From the NCBI RefSeq assembly GCF_010548305.1, contig NZ_JAAGLV010000004.1, forward strand, positions 409,708 to 473,707: a stretch of DNA of 64,000 nucleotides. The letters are read 5' to 3'. Source of the DNA: Streptomyces sp. SID13031. Its GTDB lineage: Bacteria; Actinomycetota; Actinomycetes; Propionibacteriales; Kribbellaceae. How positions within the stretch are numbered: the stretch's first letter is position 1; each line of letters opens with the position of its first letter. This document shows, piece after piece, positions 55,402 to 64,000 of this stretch. A program made the translations under genes and the position numbers. Under the pieces are notes generated by a model. The model worked only from the letters and a program-made list of their open reading frames with translations, did no database searches and was not told the origin of the DNA.

Positions 55402-56463
55402 ATGAAGGCACTTGTCTACAACGGACCCGGGCAGCGGAGCTGGCGGGAGGTGCCGGATCCGGTGATCCAGGATCCGGACGATGTGATCGTGCGCGTCGAT
55501 GCCGTCAGTATCTGCGGCACGGACCTGCACATCCTCAAGGGCGACGTACCGACCGTCGACCGCGGCCGGATCCTCGGACACGAAGCCGTCGGCACGATTC
55601 TCGAGGTGGGCGAAGGCGTCCGCGGCGTGACCCCGGGCGATCGGGTGCTGGTCTCGTGCATCACCTCGTGCGGCCGGTGCGAGTACTGCCGGGAGGGCCG
55701 GTACGGCCAGTGTCTGGGAGGCGGCGGCTGGATCCTCGGCCACCTGATCGACGGGACCCAGGCCGAGCAGGTCCGGGTGCCGTTCGCGGATCGGTCGGTC
55801 TACAAGTTGCCGGACGGTGTGAGCAACGAGGCCGCGCTGCTGCTGGCCGATATCCTCCCGACCGCGTTCGAGGTCGGGACGCTGGCCGGTCAGGTCGGCC
55901 CCGGTGACACGGTCGTCATCGTCGGTGCCGGACCGATCGGGCTCGCAGCGATCACCACCAGCAAGCTGTTCAGTCCGTCGAGCGTGATCGTGGTCGATTC
56001 GTCCCCGGCGCGGCAGAAGGCCGCGCTGGATCACGGTGCCGATCTGGTGTTCGGTCCGGATGACGATGTGGTCGCCACGGTCCGGGAGCTGACCGGAGGG
56101 CTCGGTGCGAACGTCGCGATCGAGGCCGTCGGCGTACCGGCGACGTTCGAGCTGTGCACCCAGGTGATCCGGCCAGGTGGCCGGGTCGCGAACGTCGGCG
56201 TCCACGGCGCCCCGGTGACGCTGCATCTGGAGGAGCTCTGGATCAAGGACGTCACCATCACCACCGGGCTGGTCGACACTTCGACGACGCCGCGGCTGCT
56301 GGCCATGCTGGCCGCGAGCAGGTTGTCGATGCCGGGGCTGATCACACACCGGTTCGGTCTGCACGAGATGCAGGACGCGTACGACGTGTTTTCCCGTGCG
56401 GGGGAGACAGGTGCGCTGAAGGTGGCGCTGTTCAGCGACGAGTCGAAGGATCTCGAGGCCTGA
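55402..56463 (+). CDS. Zinc-dependent alcohol dehydrogenase (medium-chain family)
   Basis: A 353-aa cytoplasmic NAD(P)-dependent dehydrogenase. Catalytic zinc ligands are in VSICGTDLHIL and GHEAVGTI; the structural zinc site is SCGRCEYCREGRYGQC; VVIVGAGPIGLAAITTSKL is the cofactor Rossmann motif, followed by VVDSSPARQKAAL, whose Asp suggests NAD. GGAGG lies upstream of the ATG. It resembles isopropanol/sorbitol-type enzymes; ethanol formation from acetyl-CoA-derived acetaldehyde is possible but no aldehyde dehydrogenase is in the window. It is divergent from cydA. Confidence 0.92.
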   Translation: MKALVYNGPGQRSWREVPDPVIQDPDDVIVRVDAVSICGTDLHILKGDVPTVDRGRILGHEAVGTILEVGEGVRGVTPGDRVLVSCITSCGRCEYCREGRYGQCLGGGGWILGHLIDGTQAEQVRVPFADRSVYKLPDGVSNEAALLLADILPTAFEVGTLAGQVGPGDTVVIVGAGPIGLAAITTSKLFSPSSVIVVDSSPARQKAALDHGADLVFGPDDDVVATVRELTGGLGANVAIEAVGVPATFELCTQVIRPGGRVANVGVHGAPVTLHLEELWIKDVTITTGLVDTSTTPRLLAMLAASRLSMPGLITHRFGLHEMQDAYDVFSRAGETGALKVALFSDESKDLEA

Positions 56464-56468
56464 CGATC

Positions 56469-56717
56469 ATGGTGCCGTCCGGTCACGACCGCGACGAGCT
56501 GCTCCGCGCAGCCGTCGCGGCACCCTCGATGCACAACACGCAGCCCTGGCGGTTCCGGTTCGCCGGATGCGTGACCGAGGTGCACCGCGATCGGGACCGG
56601 GAGCTTCCAGCGGAGGATCCGGACCGGCGGACTGGCTGCGCGCCGGCCAGGCCATGGAAAGAGTGTGACCACTGGAGCGCGGCTGTTCGGCGTGCTCGGA
56701 GGGTGCTCCGGCCGTAG
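56469..56717 (+). pseudogene. Decayed Acg-family nitroreductase
   Basis: From the ATG at 56469 the frame gives the family start ELLRAAVAAPSMHNTQPWRFRF and then LPAEDPDRR, after which similarity ends. In another frame just beyond (about 56627-56664) the DNA encodes DWLRAGQAMERV, matching the C-terminal family segment (EWLRAGMALQHAL in the paralogue at 41090). A further one-base shift brings TTGARLFGVLGG into view. About 180 internal residues are deleted and at least two frame breaks exist, so the gene is dead. It follows the alcohol dehydrogenase by 5 nt. Confidence 0.8.
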
Positions 56718-56807
56718 GCTGAGGGGGCGGTCGTGCCGCCGGCTGTCAGCGTGAGGAGCGAGTTCAGGGCCTGCACGGCAGAAGACGTTGCCGATGAGAG
56801 GAACCTG

Positions 56808-57221
56808 ATGGATGAGCGACCCGTGCCTTCAGAGCGAGCCGATGAAGGTTCAGGTGGGGCCGATGGGCGCGAGCACGAGGCAGACGAGCGAGAGGCTGCG
56901 CTGGACTCGCGGGAGAAGGCTGTCAAGGCGAAGGAGTCCGCGCACGAGGGCCGTGAGCAGGAGACTCAAGCCATCCTTGATGCCGCGGATGAGCGGGACG
57001 AGCTGGCCGAGGAGCGCGATGCGGTCGCCGATGAGCGGGACAAGGCGGCCAGCTTGCACTCGTTCCTTCGTGATGACGACTACGGCCCTGTGCACAAGGC
57101 ACGGCTGTCTGCCGGTATGGATCGGTCGGATTCGAAGGGCGACCGCACCTCGGCGGCCGATGATCGCTCCAAGCTGACCCAGGACGGCCCGGAGCAGTCC
57201 GAGCCCGACGACGAAGGCTAA
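56808..57221 (+). CDS. Highly charged coiled-coil protein of unknown function
   Basis: A 137-aa soluble protein with Glu/Asp/Arg-rich heptad-like repeats: EREAALDSREKAVKAKESAHEG, then DERDELAEERDAVADERDKAAS. The ADERD/AEERD units repeat several times. It ends with an acidic, Ser/Asp-rich tail. GAGAGGA before the ATG at 56808 supports this start over 56733. I recognise no family. Similar ADERD-repeat proteins often accompany stress genes in actinobacteria (recalled, not checked). A structural or stress-adaptor role is possible. Confidence 0.6.
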   Translation: MDERPVPSERADEGSGGADGREHEADEREAALDSREKAVKAKESAHEGREQETQAILDAADERDELAEERDAVADERDKAASLHSFLRDDDYGPVHKARLSAGMDRSDSKGDRTSAADDRSKLTQDGPEQSEPDDEG

Positions 57222-57246
57222 AGCAGCTCATCGCCGGCTCGGAACG

Positions 57247-58086
57247 CTATCGGCTGTATCGCTGGACCCATTCGGTGGTGCGGTCGCGGGTTCCGCGTCC
57301 GACCCAGGTGGCGAGGTCACCGATGATGGGGCGCGCTCCGAGCCGGAACGTCTCGGCTGTGGTGAAGTGCTCAGTGAACGGATGCGTCGTCATGCGGTAG
57401 TCGGCCATGGCTCGAATGATGTTCCGCTCGGCGGGCTGCACTTTGTCGTAGGTCGACTCGACCACTTGTAATACCTGCGCCCCGAGGCGCAGGTGAGACG
57501 GCAGGCGGTCCAGGCCGGCCAGCGTCCGGCCAATCTTGAGGAACCTGACGCCGCGCGCTTCGAACCGGACGAGATACAGCAAATCGCGCGCTGTGGGCTT
57601 GATAGCGGTTGATGGCCGCCAGGGCTCGTCGCCGCAGTTCATGCACTGTGGCGGTGCTACCTCGCCGGTCTTGTTGTCCAACCGGTACCGCTGCCGGCGG
57701 GGCACGATCTGTCCACATCGCAGGTGGCGCAACCACCTCGACGAGATGTGCGTTGCACGTCCTCCCGGGTTCAGCAGGTTGTGCTGCGCTTGGGCCACAA
57801 ACTCGAAGCCAGCGGCCAGATCCATGGCTCGTACTTCGTCCTCCATGACCTGCGCCCACTTGTGCATTGGTCCGTCCTTGCACCTCCCACACGGCAGGCG
57901 CTGGCTTCGGTGCACTGCGGTGCGGTGCCCGCAGGTCTGGCATGTCAGTAGGTCTACTGGGAACCCGGCGACCTGCTGCGCGCGCATTCCCCGCGTGCAC
58001 GCGGGGCAGTACGTGACGCAGGGATAGAAGGCCCCGCTGCAGTCGATGGCAGACGCGGATCGCTTGCAGCCCTGACAGGTCGTCAT
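57247..58086 (-). CDS. Zinc-ribbon protein with a GIY-YIG/T5orf172-like domain
   Basis: A 279-aa soluble protein in two parts. The first ~160 residues hold at least five Cys pairs: CQGCKRS, CVTYCPACTRG, LTCQTCGHRT, LPCGRCKDG and QCMNCGDE, implying several zinc ribbons. The second part, DLLYLVRFEARGVRFLKIGRT...RLPSHLRLGAQVLQVVES, then AERNIIRAMADYR, follows the order of the T5orf172/GIY-YIG nuclease-like domain (Y-V...KIGRT...E). Such proteins are common in phages and mobile regions. It has no functional link to the fermentative genes and may be a small insertion. Nuclease activity and DNA binding are inferred only. Confidence 0.65.
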   Translation of the reverse strand: MTTCQGCKRSASAIDCSGAFYPCVTYCPACTRGMRAQQVAGFPVDLLTCQTCGHRTAVHRSQRLPCGRCKDGPMHKWAQVMEDEVRAMDLAAGFEFVAQAQHNLLNPGGRATHISSRWLRHLRCGQIVPRRQRYRLDNKTGEVAPPQCMNCGDEPWRPSTAIKPTARDLLYLVRFEARGVRFLKIGRTLAGLDRLPSHLRLGAQVLQVVESTYDKVQPAERNIIRAMADYRMTTHPFTEHFTTAETFRLGARPIIGDLATWVGRGTRDRTTEWVQRYSR

Positions 58087-58105
58087 AGGGCCATGATCGC
58101 GGTGT

Positions 58106-58921
58106 TCAGCGGACTACGGCGACCGGGCAGTCTGAGTGATGCAGTACGGCTTGGCTGACCGATCCGAGGAGTAGGCCGGTGAAGCCGCCCCGGCCCCGGG
58201 AGCCGACGACCACGAGCTGCGCGTCGGCCGACAGACGGAGCAGCTGCTCGGCCGGGTGACCGACGACCCGGTCGATCGTGATCGGTGGTTCGTCTGGTAC
58301 CCGGTCGGCGGGTGAGACGAGTTCTGAGGACAGCTCGACATGGTGGCTACAGCCGGGCGACCGGACGGTGACCAAACGGATGCTCAGTCCGTGGCGGCGA
58401 GCGTAGTTGCGACCGAAGTGGAACGCCGCGGTGGAGGCGGGTGATCCGTCGTACCCGATGACGACCGTGCTGCCTGCGGGAGCGTCGCGCTCAGGACGGA
58501 CGACGACGACCGGGCAATGGGCGTAGGCCGCGAGATCAACGCCAGTGGAACCGACCAGGATGCTGAGCGCCGGCCCTATTCCTCGGCTGCCGACCACCAC
58601 CAGGCCGGCGTCGCGGGATTGCTCACCCAGTACTGGGAAGGCGAGGCCGTCGACGACGGTCGTCTCGACGGTCACGTCGGGTTCGAGCTTGTGGGCGAGT
58701 TCAGTGGCCGTGTCAGCGATCTGCTGGGCTCCCGCGCGGAGCCCTGGTGCGAGCGGGCTGGGACCGAGCGGTACCCCGAAGAGTGGCCAGACGAAGGCGT
58801 GGACCAGGTGGAGTGGCACCTGTCTCGAGGCGGCCTCCGCGGCGGCCCAGCCAAGGGCTGTGTCGGAGGCCTCGGAGCCGTCGACTCCCGCTACTACGGG
58901 CAGTCGCCGGGTGGCAGTCAT
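58106..58921 (-). CDS. Tandem universal stress protein
   Basis: A 271-aa protein with two UspA domains. Domain 1 begins [24 protein letters not shown] and ends with [34 protein letters not shown]. Domain 2 begins [18 protein letters not shown] and ends with [34 protein letters not shown]. Both have the G-2x-G-9x-G(S/T) ATP-binding signature. Its ATG overlaps the phosphoketolase stop by 4 nt, so the pair is co-expressed. Tandem USPs of this kind are typical DosR-regulon members in mycobacteria. Confidence 0.93.
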   Translation of the reverse strand: MTATRRLPVVAGVDGSEASDTALGWAAAEAASRQVPLHLVHAFVWPLFGVPLGPSPLAPGLRAGAQQIADTATELAHKLEPDVTVETTVVDGLAFPVLGEQSRDAGLVVVGSRGIGPALSILVGSTGVDLAAYAHCPVVVVRPERDAPAGSTVVIGYDGSPASTAAFHFGRNYARRHGLSIRLVTVRSPGCSHHVELSSELVSPADRVPDEPPITIDRVVGHPAEQLLRLSADAQLVVVGSRGRGGFTGLLLGSVSQAVLHHSDCPVAVVR

Positions 58922-61305
58922 GAGGGATCTACGGGTGTGGGGGCCCATTGCCAGTCGCGTACTTCGGGGAGGTCTTCGCCGTGCTCGACGATGTAGGCGT
59001 GGTGCCTGGCGCGCTGGTCGGTGAGCCATTGGCGGGTGTCGACCGCGCGCTGGCCGAGGCCGGGGACGCGGTCGATCACGTCGATGGCCAGGTGGTAGCG
59101 GTCGAGGTCGTTGCGGACCACCATGTCGAAGGGGGTGGTGGTGGTTCCTTCTTCCTTGTACCCGCGGACGTGCAGGTTCGCGTGGTTGTGGCGCCGGTAG
59201 GTGAGGCGGTGGATCAGCGACGGGTAGCCGTGGTAGGCGAAGATCACTGGCTTGTCGGTGGTGAAGATGGCGTCGTACTCGGCGTCGGTCAGTCCGTGCG
59301 GGTGTTCCGAGGCGGGCTGCAGGCGCATCAGGTCGACGACGTTGACGACTCTGATCTTGAGGTCCGGGACATGCTGGCGCAGCAGACTGACAGCGGCGAG
59401 GGTTTCCAGCGTCGGTACGTCGCCGGCGCAGGCCAGTACGACGTCCGGGTCGCCGTTGTCGTTGCTCGCCCACTGCCATACCCCAAGACCTCTGGCGCAG
59501 TGCAGGACCGCGGACTCGTGATCCAGCCAGCTGGGCTGAGGTTGCTTGCCTGCGACAACGACATTGATGTAGCCGCGGCTCCGCAGGCAGTGATCCGAGA
59601 CCGCCAGCAGGGTGTTGGTGTCCGGCGGCAGATAGACGCGGACGACCTCGGCCTTCTTGTTCACCACATGGTCGATGAAGCCCGGATCCTGGTGGGAGAA
59701 CCCGTTGTTGTCCTGCCGCCACACGTGCGACGTGAGCAGGTAGTTCAGTGAAGGGATGGTTCGCCGCCAGGGCAGCGCGTTGGAGACCTTCAGCCACTTG
59801 GCGTGCTGGTTGACCATCGAGTCGACCAGGTGCACGAAGGCCTCGTAGCAGGAGAACCAGCCGTGCCTTCCGGTCAGCAGGTAGCCCTCGAGCCAGCCCT
59901 GACAGGTGTGCTCGCTGAGGATTTCCATCACGCGGCCGTCTGTCGCGAGGTGTTCGTCGGTCGGGAGTACCCCGGCGTTCCAGGCCTTGGAGGTGGCCTC
60001 GTAGACCGCGTCGAGGCGGTTCGACGCCGTCTCGTCGGGTCCGAAGACCCGGAAGTTCTGGTGGGCTGCGTTCGCCAGCATCACGTCGCGGAGGAAGGTC
60101 CCGAGCACCCGCGTGGGCTCGTGGGGTCCACTGCCCGGCTGCGGGACGTCGACGGCGTACTCCGCCAGGGCAGGCAGGTCGAGCGCTCGGGTCAGCAGTC
60201 CGCCGTTCGCGTGCGGGGTGGAGCCCATTCGGCGTTCTCCGGAAGGGACCTGGTCGGTCAGTTCGGCGACTGGCCGGCCGTCGGCATCGAACAGTTCCTC
60301 GGCTCGGTAGCTGCGCATCCACGTGTCGAGCAGCGTCAGGTGTTCCGGCGAAGTACGGACTGCTGTCAGTGGGACCTGATGGGCTCGCCAGGTGCCCTCG
60401 ACCGGGAGGCCATCGACCTCTTGCGGACCGGTCCAGCCCTTCGGAGTACGCAGGACGATCATCGGCCACGGGCGGCGCGGCGTACCGGGGTTGGTGCGCG
60501 CCTCGGCCTGGATGTCGGCGATCTCGTCCAGTACTGCGTCGAGCGTCGCGGCGAGGGTCTGGTGGACGACGTCGGGATCGTGACCCTCGACCAGATAGGG
60601 CCGGTGGCCGTAGCCCTCGAGCAGGCTGGTGAGCTCCTCGTCGCCGATCCGGGCCAGGATCGCCGGGTTCGCGATCTTGTAGCCGTTCAGGTGCAGGATC
60701 GGCAGGACCGCGCCGTCCGTGCGGGGGTCGAGGAACTTGTTGGAGTGCCAGGACGCGGCCAGCGGGCCGGTCTCGGCCTCGCCGTCGCCGATCACACAGG
60801 CGACCACCAGGTCCGGGTTGTCGAACGCGGCGCCGTACGCGTGGCTGAGTGAGTAGCCGAGTTCGCCGCCCTCATGGATGGAGCCGGGCAGCTCGGGAGC
60901 GACGTGGCTGGGGATCCCGCCGGGGAAGGAGAACTGCTTGAACAGGGTCTGCATGCCGGCCGCATCGCGGGTCACATCGGGATAGGTGTCGGTGTAGCTG
61001 CCTTCGAGCCAGGTGTTCGCGGCGATCGCCGGGCCACCATGACCGGGGCCGATCACGTACATCATCGACAAATCACGCTGCTTGATCACCCGGTTGAGGT
61101 GGGCGTAGAGCAGGTTCAGACCGGGCGTCGTACCCCAATGGCCGAGCAGGCGCGGCTTGACGTGCTCGGCACGTAGCGGCTCGGTCAGCAGTGCGTTGTG
61201 CATCAAGTAGATCTGGCCGACCGACAGGTAGTTGGCGGCTCGCCAGTAGGCGTTGATCGCGTGCAGTTCGGCGTCCGCGAGGGGCTTTTCCAGCAGTTGA
61301 CGCAC
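58918..61305 (-). CDS. xfp: Xylulose-5-phosphate/fructose-6-phosphate phosphoketolase
   Basis: A 795-aa thiamine-diphosphate enzyme that splits sugar phosphates to acetyl-phosphate. [25 protein letters not shown] opens the protein, [21 protein letters not shown] and [21 protein letters not shown] follow, [17 protein letters not shown] is the ThDP motif, and HANGG and [16 protein letters not shown] are further family blocks. All appear intact. The GTG start has GGAG 6 nt upstream. Acetyl-phosphate can give ATP by acetate kinase (not in the window). It is divergent from a second USP, with a DosR-like box midway. Confidence 0.95.
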   Translation of the reverse strand: MRQLLEKPLADAELHAINAYWRAANYLSVGQIYLMHNALLTEPLRAEHVKPRLLGHWGTTPGLNLLYAHLNRVIKQRDLSMMYVIGPGHGGPAIAANTWLEGSYTDTYPDVTRDAAGMQTLFKQFSFPGGIPSHVAPELPGSIHEGGELGYSLSHAYGAAFDNPDLVVACVIGDGEAETGPLAASWHSNKFLDPRTDGAVLPILHLNGYKIANPAILARIGDEELTSLLEGYGHRPYLVEGHDPDVVHQTLAATLDAVLDEIADIQAEARTNPGTPRRPWPMIVLRTPKGWTGPQEVDGLPVEGTWRAHQVPLTAVRTSPEHLTLLDTWMRSYRAEELFDADGRPVAELTDQVPSGERRMGSTPHANGGLLTRALDLPALAEYAVDVPQPGSGPHEPTRVLGTFLRDVMLANAAHQNFRVFGPDETASNRLDAVYEATSKAWNAGVLPTDEHLATDGRVMEILSEHTCQGWLEGYLLTGRHGWFSCYEAFVHLVDSMVNQHAKWLKVSNALPWRRTIPSLNYLLTSHVWRQDNNGFSHQDPGFIDHVVNKKAEVVRVYLPPDTNTLLAVSDHCLRSRGYINVVVAGKQPQPSWLDHESAVLHCARGLGVWQWASNDNGDPDVVLACAGDVPTLETLAAVSLLRQHVPDLKIRVVNVVDLMRLQPASEHPHGLTDAEYDAIFTTDKPVIFAYHGYPSLIHRLTYRRHNHANLHVRGYKEEGTTTTPFDMVVRNDLDRYHLAIDVIDRVPGLGQRAVDTRQWLTDQRARHHAYIVEHGEDLPEVRDWQWAPTPVDPS

Positions 61306-61390
61306 AGTGACTCCGATCGTTGGAGCAGGACACCCTCAGCCTCGCCCCATTGCACTGGCCACCACACCGGCCATCAGTCCCGAGCCCAGG

Positions 61391-61404
61391 GGGTCTTTCG
61401 GCAC
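61391..61404 (+). promoter_or_regulatory. DosR/DevR-like box centred between xfp and the USP gene
   Basis: GGGTCTTTCGGCAC shares TTCGGCAC with the boxes before cydA and gap. It lies exactly 85 nt from each divergent start codon (61305 and 61490), so one site could serve both genes. The 184-nt gap has no gene. Confidence 0.45.
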
Positions 61405-61489
61405 TCATCGGGTGACCACGGGCTCTGCTGGCGGCCGGCGGTCGCGGGCCACGATCGGATCAGACTCCCCGAATCGGAAGGAAATCATC

Positions 61490-62377
61490 GTGTCCTCCAC
61501 CACGCTGTCACCCGAAATCGTCCGCCCGGTGATCCAGGTCGGGATCGACGGCGCCTGGCGAGAGGCCGGCGCACTCGACTGGGCGCTGCACGAGTCCCTG
61601 CTGCGGCGCGAGCCGCTGCACGCTGTCCACGTCGTCGAGCAGAAGACCCAGCGCACTCGGTACTACGAGCCGGTCGTCATCGCTCAGACCGAGACAGACC
61701 TGGTCGAAGATGTCCGCGAGTGGATGAAGGCCAATGGTGGCGACCTTGACCACGAGGCGGCGCTGTCAGCGGGGTCACCTGTTGGCAGCCTGACGAACGC
61801 GGCGCAGGGGAGCCGGATGCTCGTGGTCGGCCGCCGGGGGATGGGGACTTTCAAGCGACTGCTGATCGGCTCGACGTCCGAGGCGGTCACGAGTCTGGGA
61901 CAGGTGCCGGTGGTCGTGGTACCGAGCGGCTGGGCAGGCGCACTGGACGGTGCCCCGGTGATGGCCGCTCTGGACGACTCGGGGGAGAACGAGCCGGCAG
62001 TGGAGTTCGCGGTCGAACTGGCTGTCGAGCGGAACGTGCCGCTGCGGCTGGTGCACATCTGGGACCTTCCCGCCGTCTACGGCTGGGAAGGCGCCCCGAT
62101 TGGCGTCAGGGAGGACGGGGCAGCCACCGCCGATCGGCACTACGAGGCCGTCGCGGACCAGTGGCGCCACAAGTATCCCGAGCTCGAGATTCAACTCGAT
62201 GTCCGTCGCGGTCATCCGGTCGAAGGCCTGATGGATGCGGCCGAAGCCGTCCACGCTCAGCTGCTCGTCCTGGGCGGACGCCGTCGCCCGCACCTGTCGG
62301 TCATGCTGCTCGGCTCGGTCGTCCGAGGCGTCCTCCAGCACGCGACCTGCCCGGTCGCGGTGGTGCACAGCGCGTAG
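61490..62377 (+). CDS. Tandem universal stress protein
   Basis: A 295-aa two-domain UspA protein. Domain 1 starts PVIQVGIDGAWREAGALDWALHES and ends MLVVGRRGMGTFKRLLIGSTSEAVTSLGQVPVVVV. Domain 2 starts PVMAALDDSGENEPAVEFA and ends LLVLGGRRRPHLSVMLLGSVVRGVLQHATCPVAVV. Domain 1 keeps the nucleotide motif; in domain 2 the GRRRPH form is a weaker match. The GTG at 61490 has GGAAGGA upstream, and the longer frame to 61307 crosses the promoter. It probably responds with xfp to low oxygen or energy stress. Confidence 0.9.
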   Translation: MSSTTLSPEIVRPVIQVGIDGAWREAGALDWALHESLLRREPLHAVHVVEQKTQRTRYYEPVVIAQTETDLVEDVREWMKANGGDLDHEAALSAGSPVGSLTNAAQGSRMLVVGRRGMGTFKRLLIGSTSEAVTSLGQVPVVVVPSGWAGALDGAPVMAALDDSGENEPAVEFAVELAVERNVPLRLVHIWDLPAVYGWEGAPIGVREDGAATADRHYEAVADQWRHKYPELEIQLDVRRGHPVEGLMDAAEAVHAQLLVLGGRRRPHLSVMLLGSVVRGVLQHATCPVAVVHSA

Positions 62378-62450
62378 CCGGTCCTCGGCTAACGCACCGC
62401 CCGTCGTACGGGGGAGCAGACCACCGAGCGACGCGTCGTCGACGACCTTG

Positions 62451-62867
62451 TCACGACGTTGAACTGACCTGGTTCGGGACGCGTACCCGAGGGATGTTGG
62501 CGGTGTCGAGGGCCGCGATGACCTCGGGATGCTCGGCGGTGATCTGCAACTGGCCACCGCCGAGTGGGTGATGGCGCCAGATGTACTGCAGTGCGCGGAC
62601 AGCGCCGATGCTGAGGTAGGTGCAGGCCGACAGGTCCACGGTCAGCATCCCGACGCGGACCGGCCAGACCGCGAGGAGCTCCGCTCGGAACGTTACCGCG
62701 GTCAACTGGTCGATCCGGCCGGTCGCCGCGACCGTGATCATGCCATCGGAGGTGGCTACTGTGACCCGGTTCAGCGGGTCTGGAAGGCCTGACGCCCCAG
62801 CCAGGACCGTGGCCGCGGCAAGGCCGATTCGTGGGGCTTCTGGCGACGACGGTTTGATGACGAGCAT
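62451..62867 (-). CDS. STAS-domain protein (anti-sigma factor antagonist-like)
   Basis: A 138-aa protein with a ~35-residue leader then a STAS domain: MITVAATGRIDQLTAVTFRAELL and VGMLTVDLSACTYLSIGAVRALQYIWRH. At the phosphorylation site the family has DSxG; here YLSIGA keeps a Ser, so switching by an anti-sigma kinase is possible. The QLQITAEHPEVIAALDTANIPRV end is typical of actinobacterial RsbV-like proteins. No kinase partner is in the window. It is convergent with the USP gene. Confidence 0.75.
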   Translation of the reverse strand: MLVIKPSSPEAPRIGLAAATVLAGASGLPDPLNRVTVATSDGMITVAATGRIDQLTAVTFRAELLAVWPVRVGMLTVDLSACTYLSIGAVRALQYIWRHHPLGGGQLQITAEHPEVIAALDTANIPRVRVPNQVSSTS

Positions 62868-63043
62868 GTCCGCAGACTCCTTGTGGACGCGTTGGACGCG
62901 CCGCCAAGGTCTGGGGCAGCCGAGAAACAGACGCTACGCGCTGCACCTAGGCGACTGCAAGACGTCATGGGTGGTGAAGTCCCGTCGAGCCCCGACGCCC
63001 TCACAACCGACCTGGAGCCGACGAACCAGGCGATTGGCCGGGC

Positions 63044-64000
63044 TCATGCTGATATTCCGGTCTGGACGACGTCGGCCAGCGGCCGGCGATGGGTGGTGGC
63101 GTGCTGGGTGGTGTGGGCGAAGCGGATCACCATGTGGGTGAAGCCGGGTTTGCCGGTGAGCTTCTGGACGTCGACGCGGAGATCGTCGAACTCGAGCGGC
63201 TGGTTGAGGAACGACGCGGTCAGACCGTCCCGGGTCGCGGCGAGCAGGACATGCTCGAGAGCGATGCCGGCGACGAGCTGGTCGACTGGGCCGTCGCGGT
63301 CGGTGGACAGCACCGCGAGCGCCGCGTCGGCTTCGAACTTTGCGATCGGACGGGCGCGGTCGGCGGGCGGTGCGCCCAGGTTGCGGACCGGTGCCGGATA
63401 GTCGATCGGGCGCGGTCCGAGGACGCTGCTGGGCACGCCGTCGACGGCCCGCTCCCCGCCGACCCATTTGCTGCGCTCGGCGCTCCGCTTCCAGTCACCG
63501 ATCTCGCGCAGGTCGACGTCGATGAGCATTGCCATCAGCTGCTTCGCGTCGGTCTGCTGGAGCCAGGTGAGCTCGGCGCCTTCGGCTGACGCGGCCTGCA
63601 TCAGGCTGATCCTGGAGTCTGCGGCCGGCGGTGCCGGGCGGGCCGGGAGTCTGCTGGTGTGACGGCGGGCGACCTGGCGATAGAGCTTCTTCAGGTCCGG
63701 ATCGACTTGCTGGGCGTCCTCGAGCACGATCCGCGCGACCAGGTCCGGTTCGCTGGGGTTCGGAGCGAGTCCGTAGCCGGAGCCGAGGTCCAGATGAGCT
63801 GCGGCACAGCGCAGGTTGAAGACCGCGGCGCCGACCGCGATCCGCATCGCCCGACCGGTCGGGTCTTCGGCGCGCAGGGCGCGGGAACCGTCGAGGAACA
63901 CGTCGATGACCGTGCCGTTGACCTCGAAGCGCCACGGCTGGGTGTTGTGCATCGACGGTGCCGCTACCGCGGCGGCGAGTAGTACGTCGATCTGTTCCAT
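63044..64000 (-). CDS. Acg-family nitroreductase-fold protein (touches the window edge)
   Basis: A 318-aa member of the Acg/Rv3131 family with LLAAAVAAPSMHNTQPWRFEV at the start, KWVGGERAVDGVPSSVLGPRP in the middle and AGIALEHVLLAATRDGLTASFLNQPLEF near the end. The Met codon is the last triplet of the window, so the true start could lie further right, although the family motif sits at the usual distance from it. It is the second intact Acg paralogue here. Role: low-oxygen-induced flavoprotein, enzymatic activity uncertain. Confidence 0.88.
   Translation of the reverse strand: MEQIDVLLAAAVAAPSMHNTQPWRFEVNGTVIDVFLDGSRALRAEDPTGRAMRIAVGAAVFNLRCAAAHLDLGSGYGLAPNPSEPDLVARIVLEDAQQVDPDLKKLYRQVARRHTSRLPARPAPPAADSRISLMQAASAEGAELTWLQQTDAKQLMAMLIDVDLREIGDWKRSAERSKWVGGERAVDGVPSSVLGPRPIDYPAPVRNLGAPPADRARPIAKFEADAALAVLSTDRDGPVDQLVAGIALEHVLLAATRDGLTASFLNQPLEFDDLRVDVQKLTGKPGFTHMVIRFAHTTQHATTHRRPLADVVQTGISA

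Noticed and set aside
58922..60469. N-terminal extension of the USP frame to 787 aa
   Set aside because: The extension is a shadow of the phosphoketolase gene in another frame; the USP starts at the ATG overlapping the phosphoketolase stop.
62970..62983. Possible DosR box upstream of the STAS gene (GGGACTTCACCACC read leftward)
   Set aside because: Only the GGGAC half matches well; overall about 7 of 14 positions, no better than chance in GC-rich DNA.

Overview
The window is high-GC DNA from an actinobacterium. Evidence: many GTG starts, long runs of 4-nt ATGA/GTGA gene overlaps, DtxR/IdeR-type iron boxes, MbtH, Acg-family nitroreductases and a DosR-like promoter motif. The genus cannot be fixed by reading alone; a soil actinomycete of the Kribbella/Streptomyces kind would fit. 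Two functional blocks are separated near 35.76 kb by the 3' remnant of a tRNA gene with its terminator.

Block 1 (about 0.3-35.7 kb) is an iron-regulated nonribosomal siderophore locus. Six iron boxes (about 372, 1998, 4427, 16983, 23684 and 35731) control it. It holds an internally deleted L-ornithine/lysine N-monooxygenase, MbtH, aspartate decarboxylase (panD), dapB, an alpha/beta hydrolase, a phosphopantetheinyl transferase, an aryl-acid AMP ligase, a flavin monooxygenase, two large NRPSs (3,174 and 2,485 aa), a heterodimeric ABC exporter, an SAM methyltransferase, a free aryl carrier protein, a siderophore-reductase/O-methyltransferase fusion, a complete Fe-siderophore ABC importer and a truncated siderophore-interacting protein. 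By-eye specificity codes suggest NRPS-2 = beta-Ala, Ser and NRPS-1 = beta-Ala, N-hydroxy-Orn-like. PanD supplies beta-alanine, the ligase and carrier protein supply an aryl cap, and the thioesterase on NRPS-1 releases the product. A mixed aryl/hydroxamate peptide siderophore is inferred. Several parts are odd or broken: the hydroxylase deletion, condensation domains without the catalytic His pair, a module without A and T domains, and a dead epimerization-like domain.

Block 2 (about 36-64 kb) is a low-oxygen/energy-stress block: a SulP transporter with STAS and ArsR partners, GAPDH, PPDK, pyruvate formate-lyase with its activase, polyphosphate kinase 2, cytochrome bd oxidase (cydABCD), a zinc alcohol dehydrogenase, phosphoketolase, two universal stress proteins, a STAS protein and Acg-family nitroreductases (two full-length, one decayed). 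A 14-bp motif close to GGGACCTTCGGCAC recurs upstream of gap, pflB, cydA/adh and phosphoketolase/USP, suggesting one DosR/DevR-type regulon. One zinc-ribbon plus GIY-YIG-like gene looks foreign to this block.

All calls come from reading the sequence and translations. No database searches were run. Domain limits and NRPS codes are approximate.
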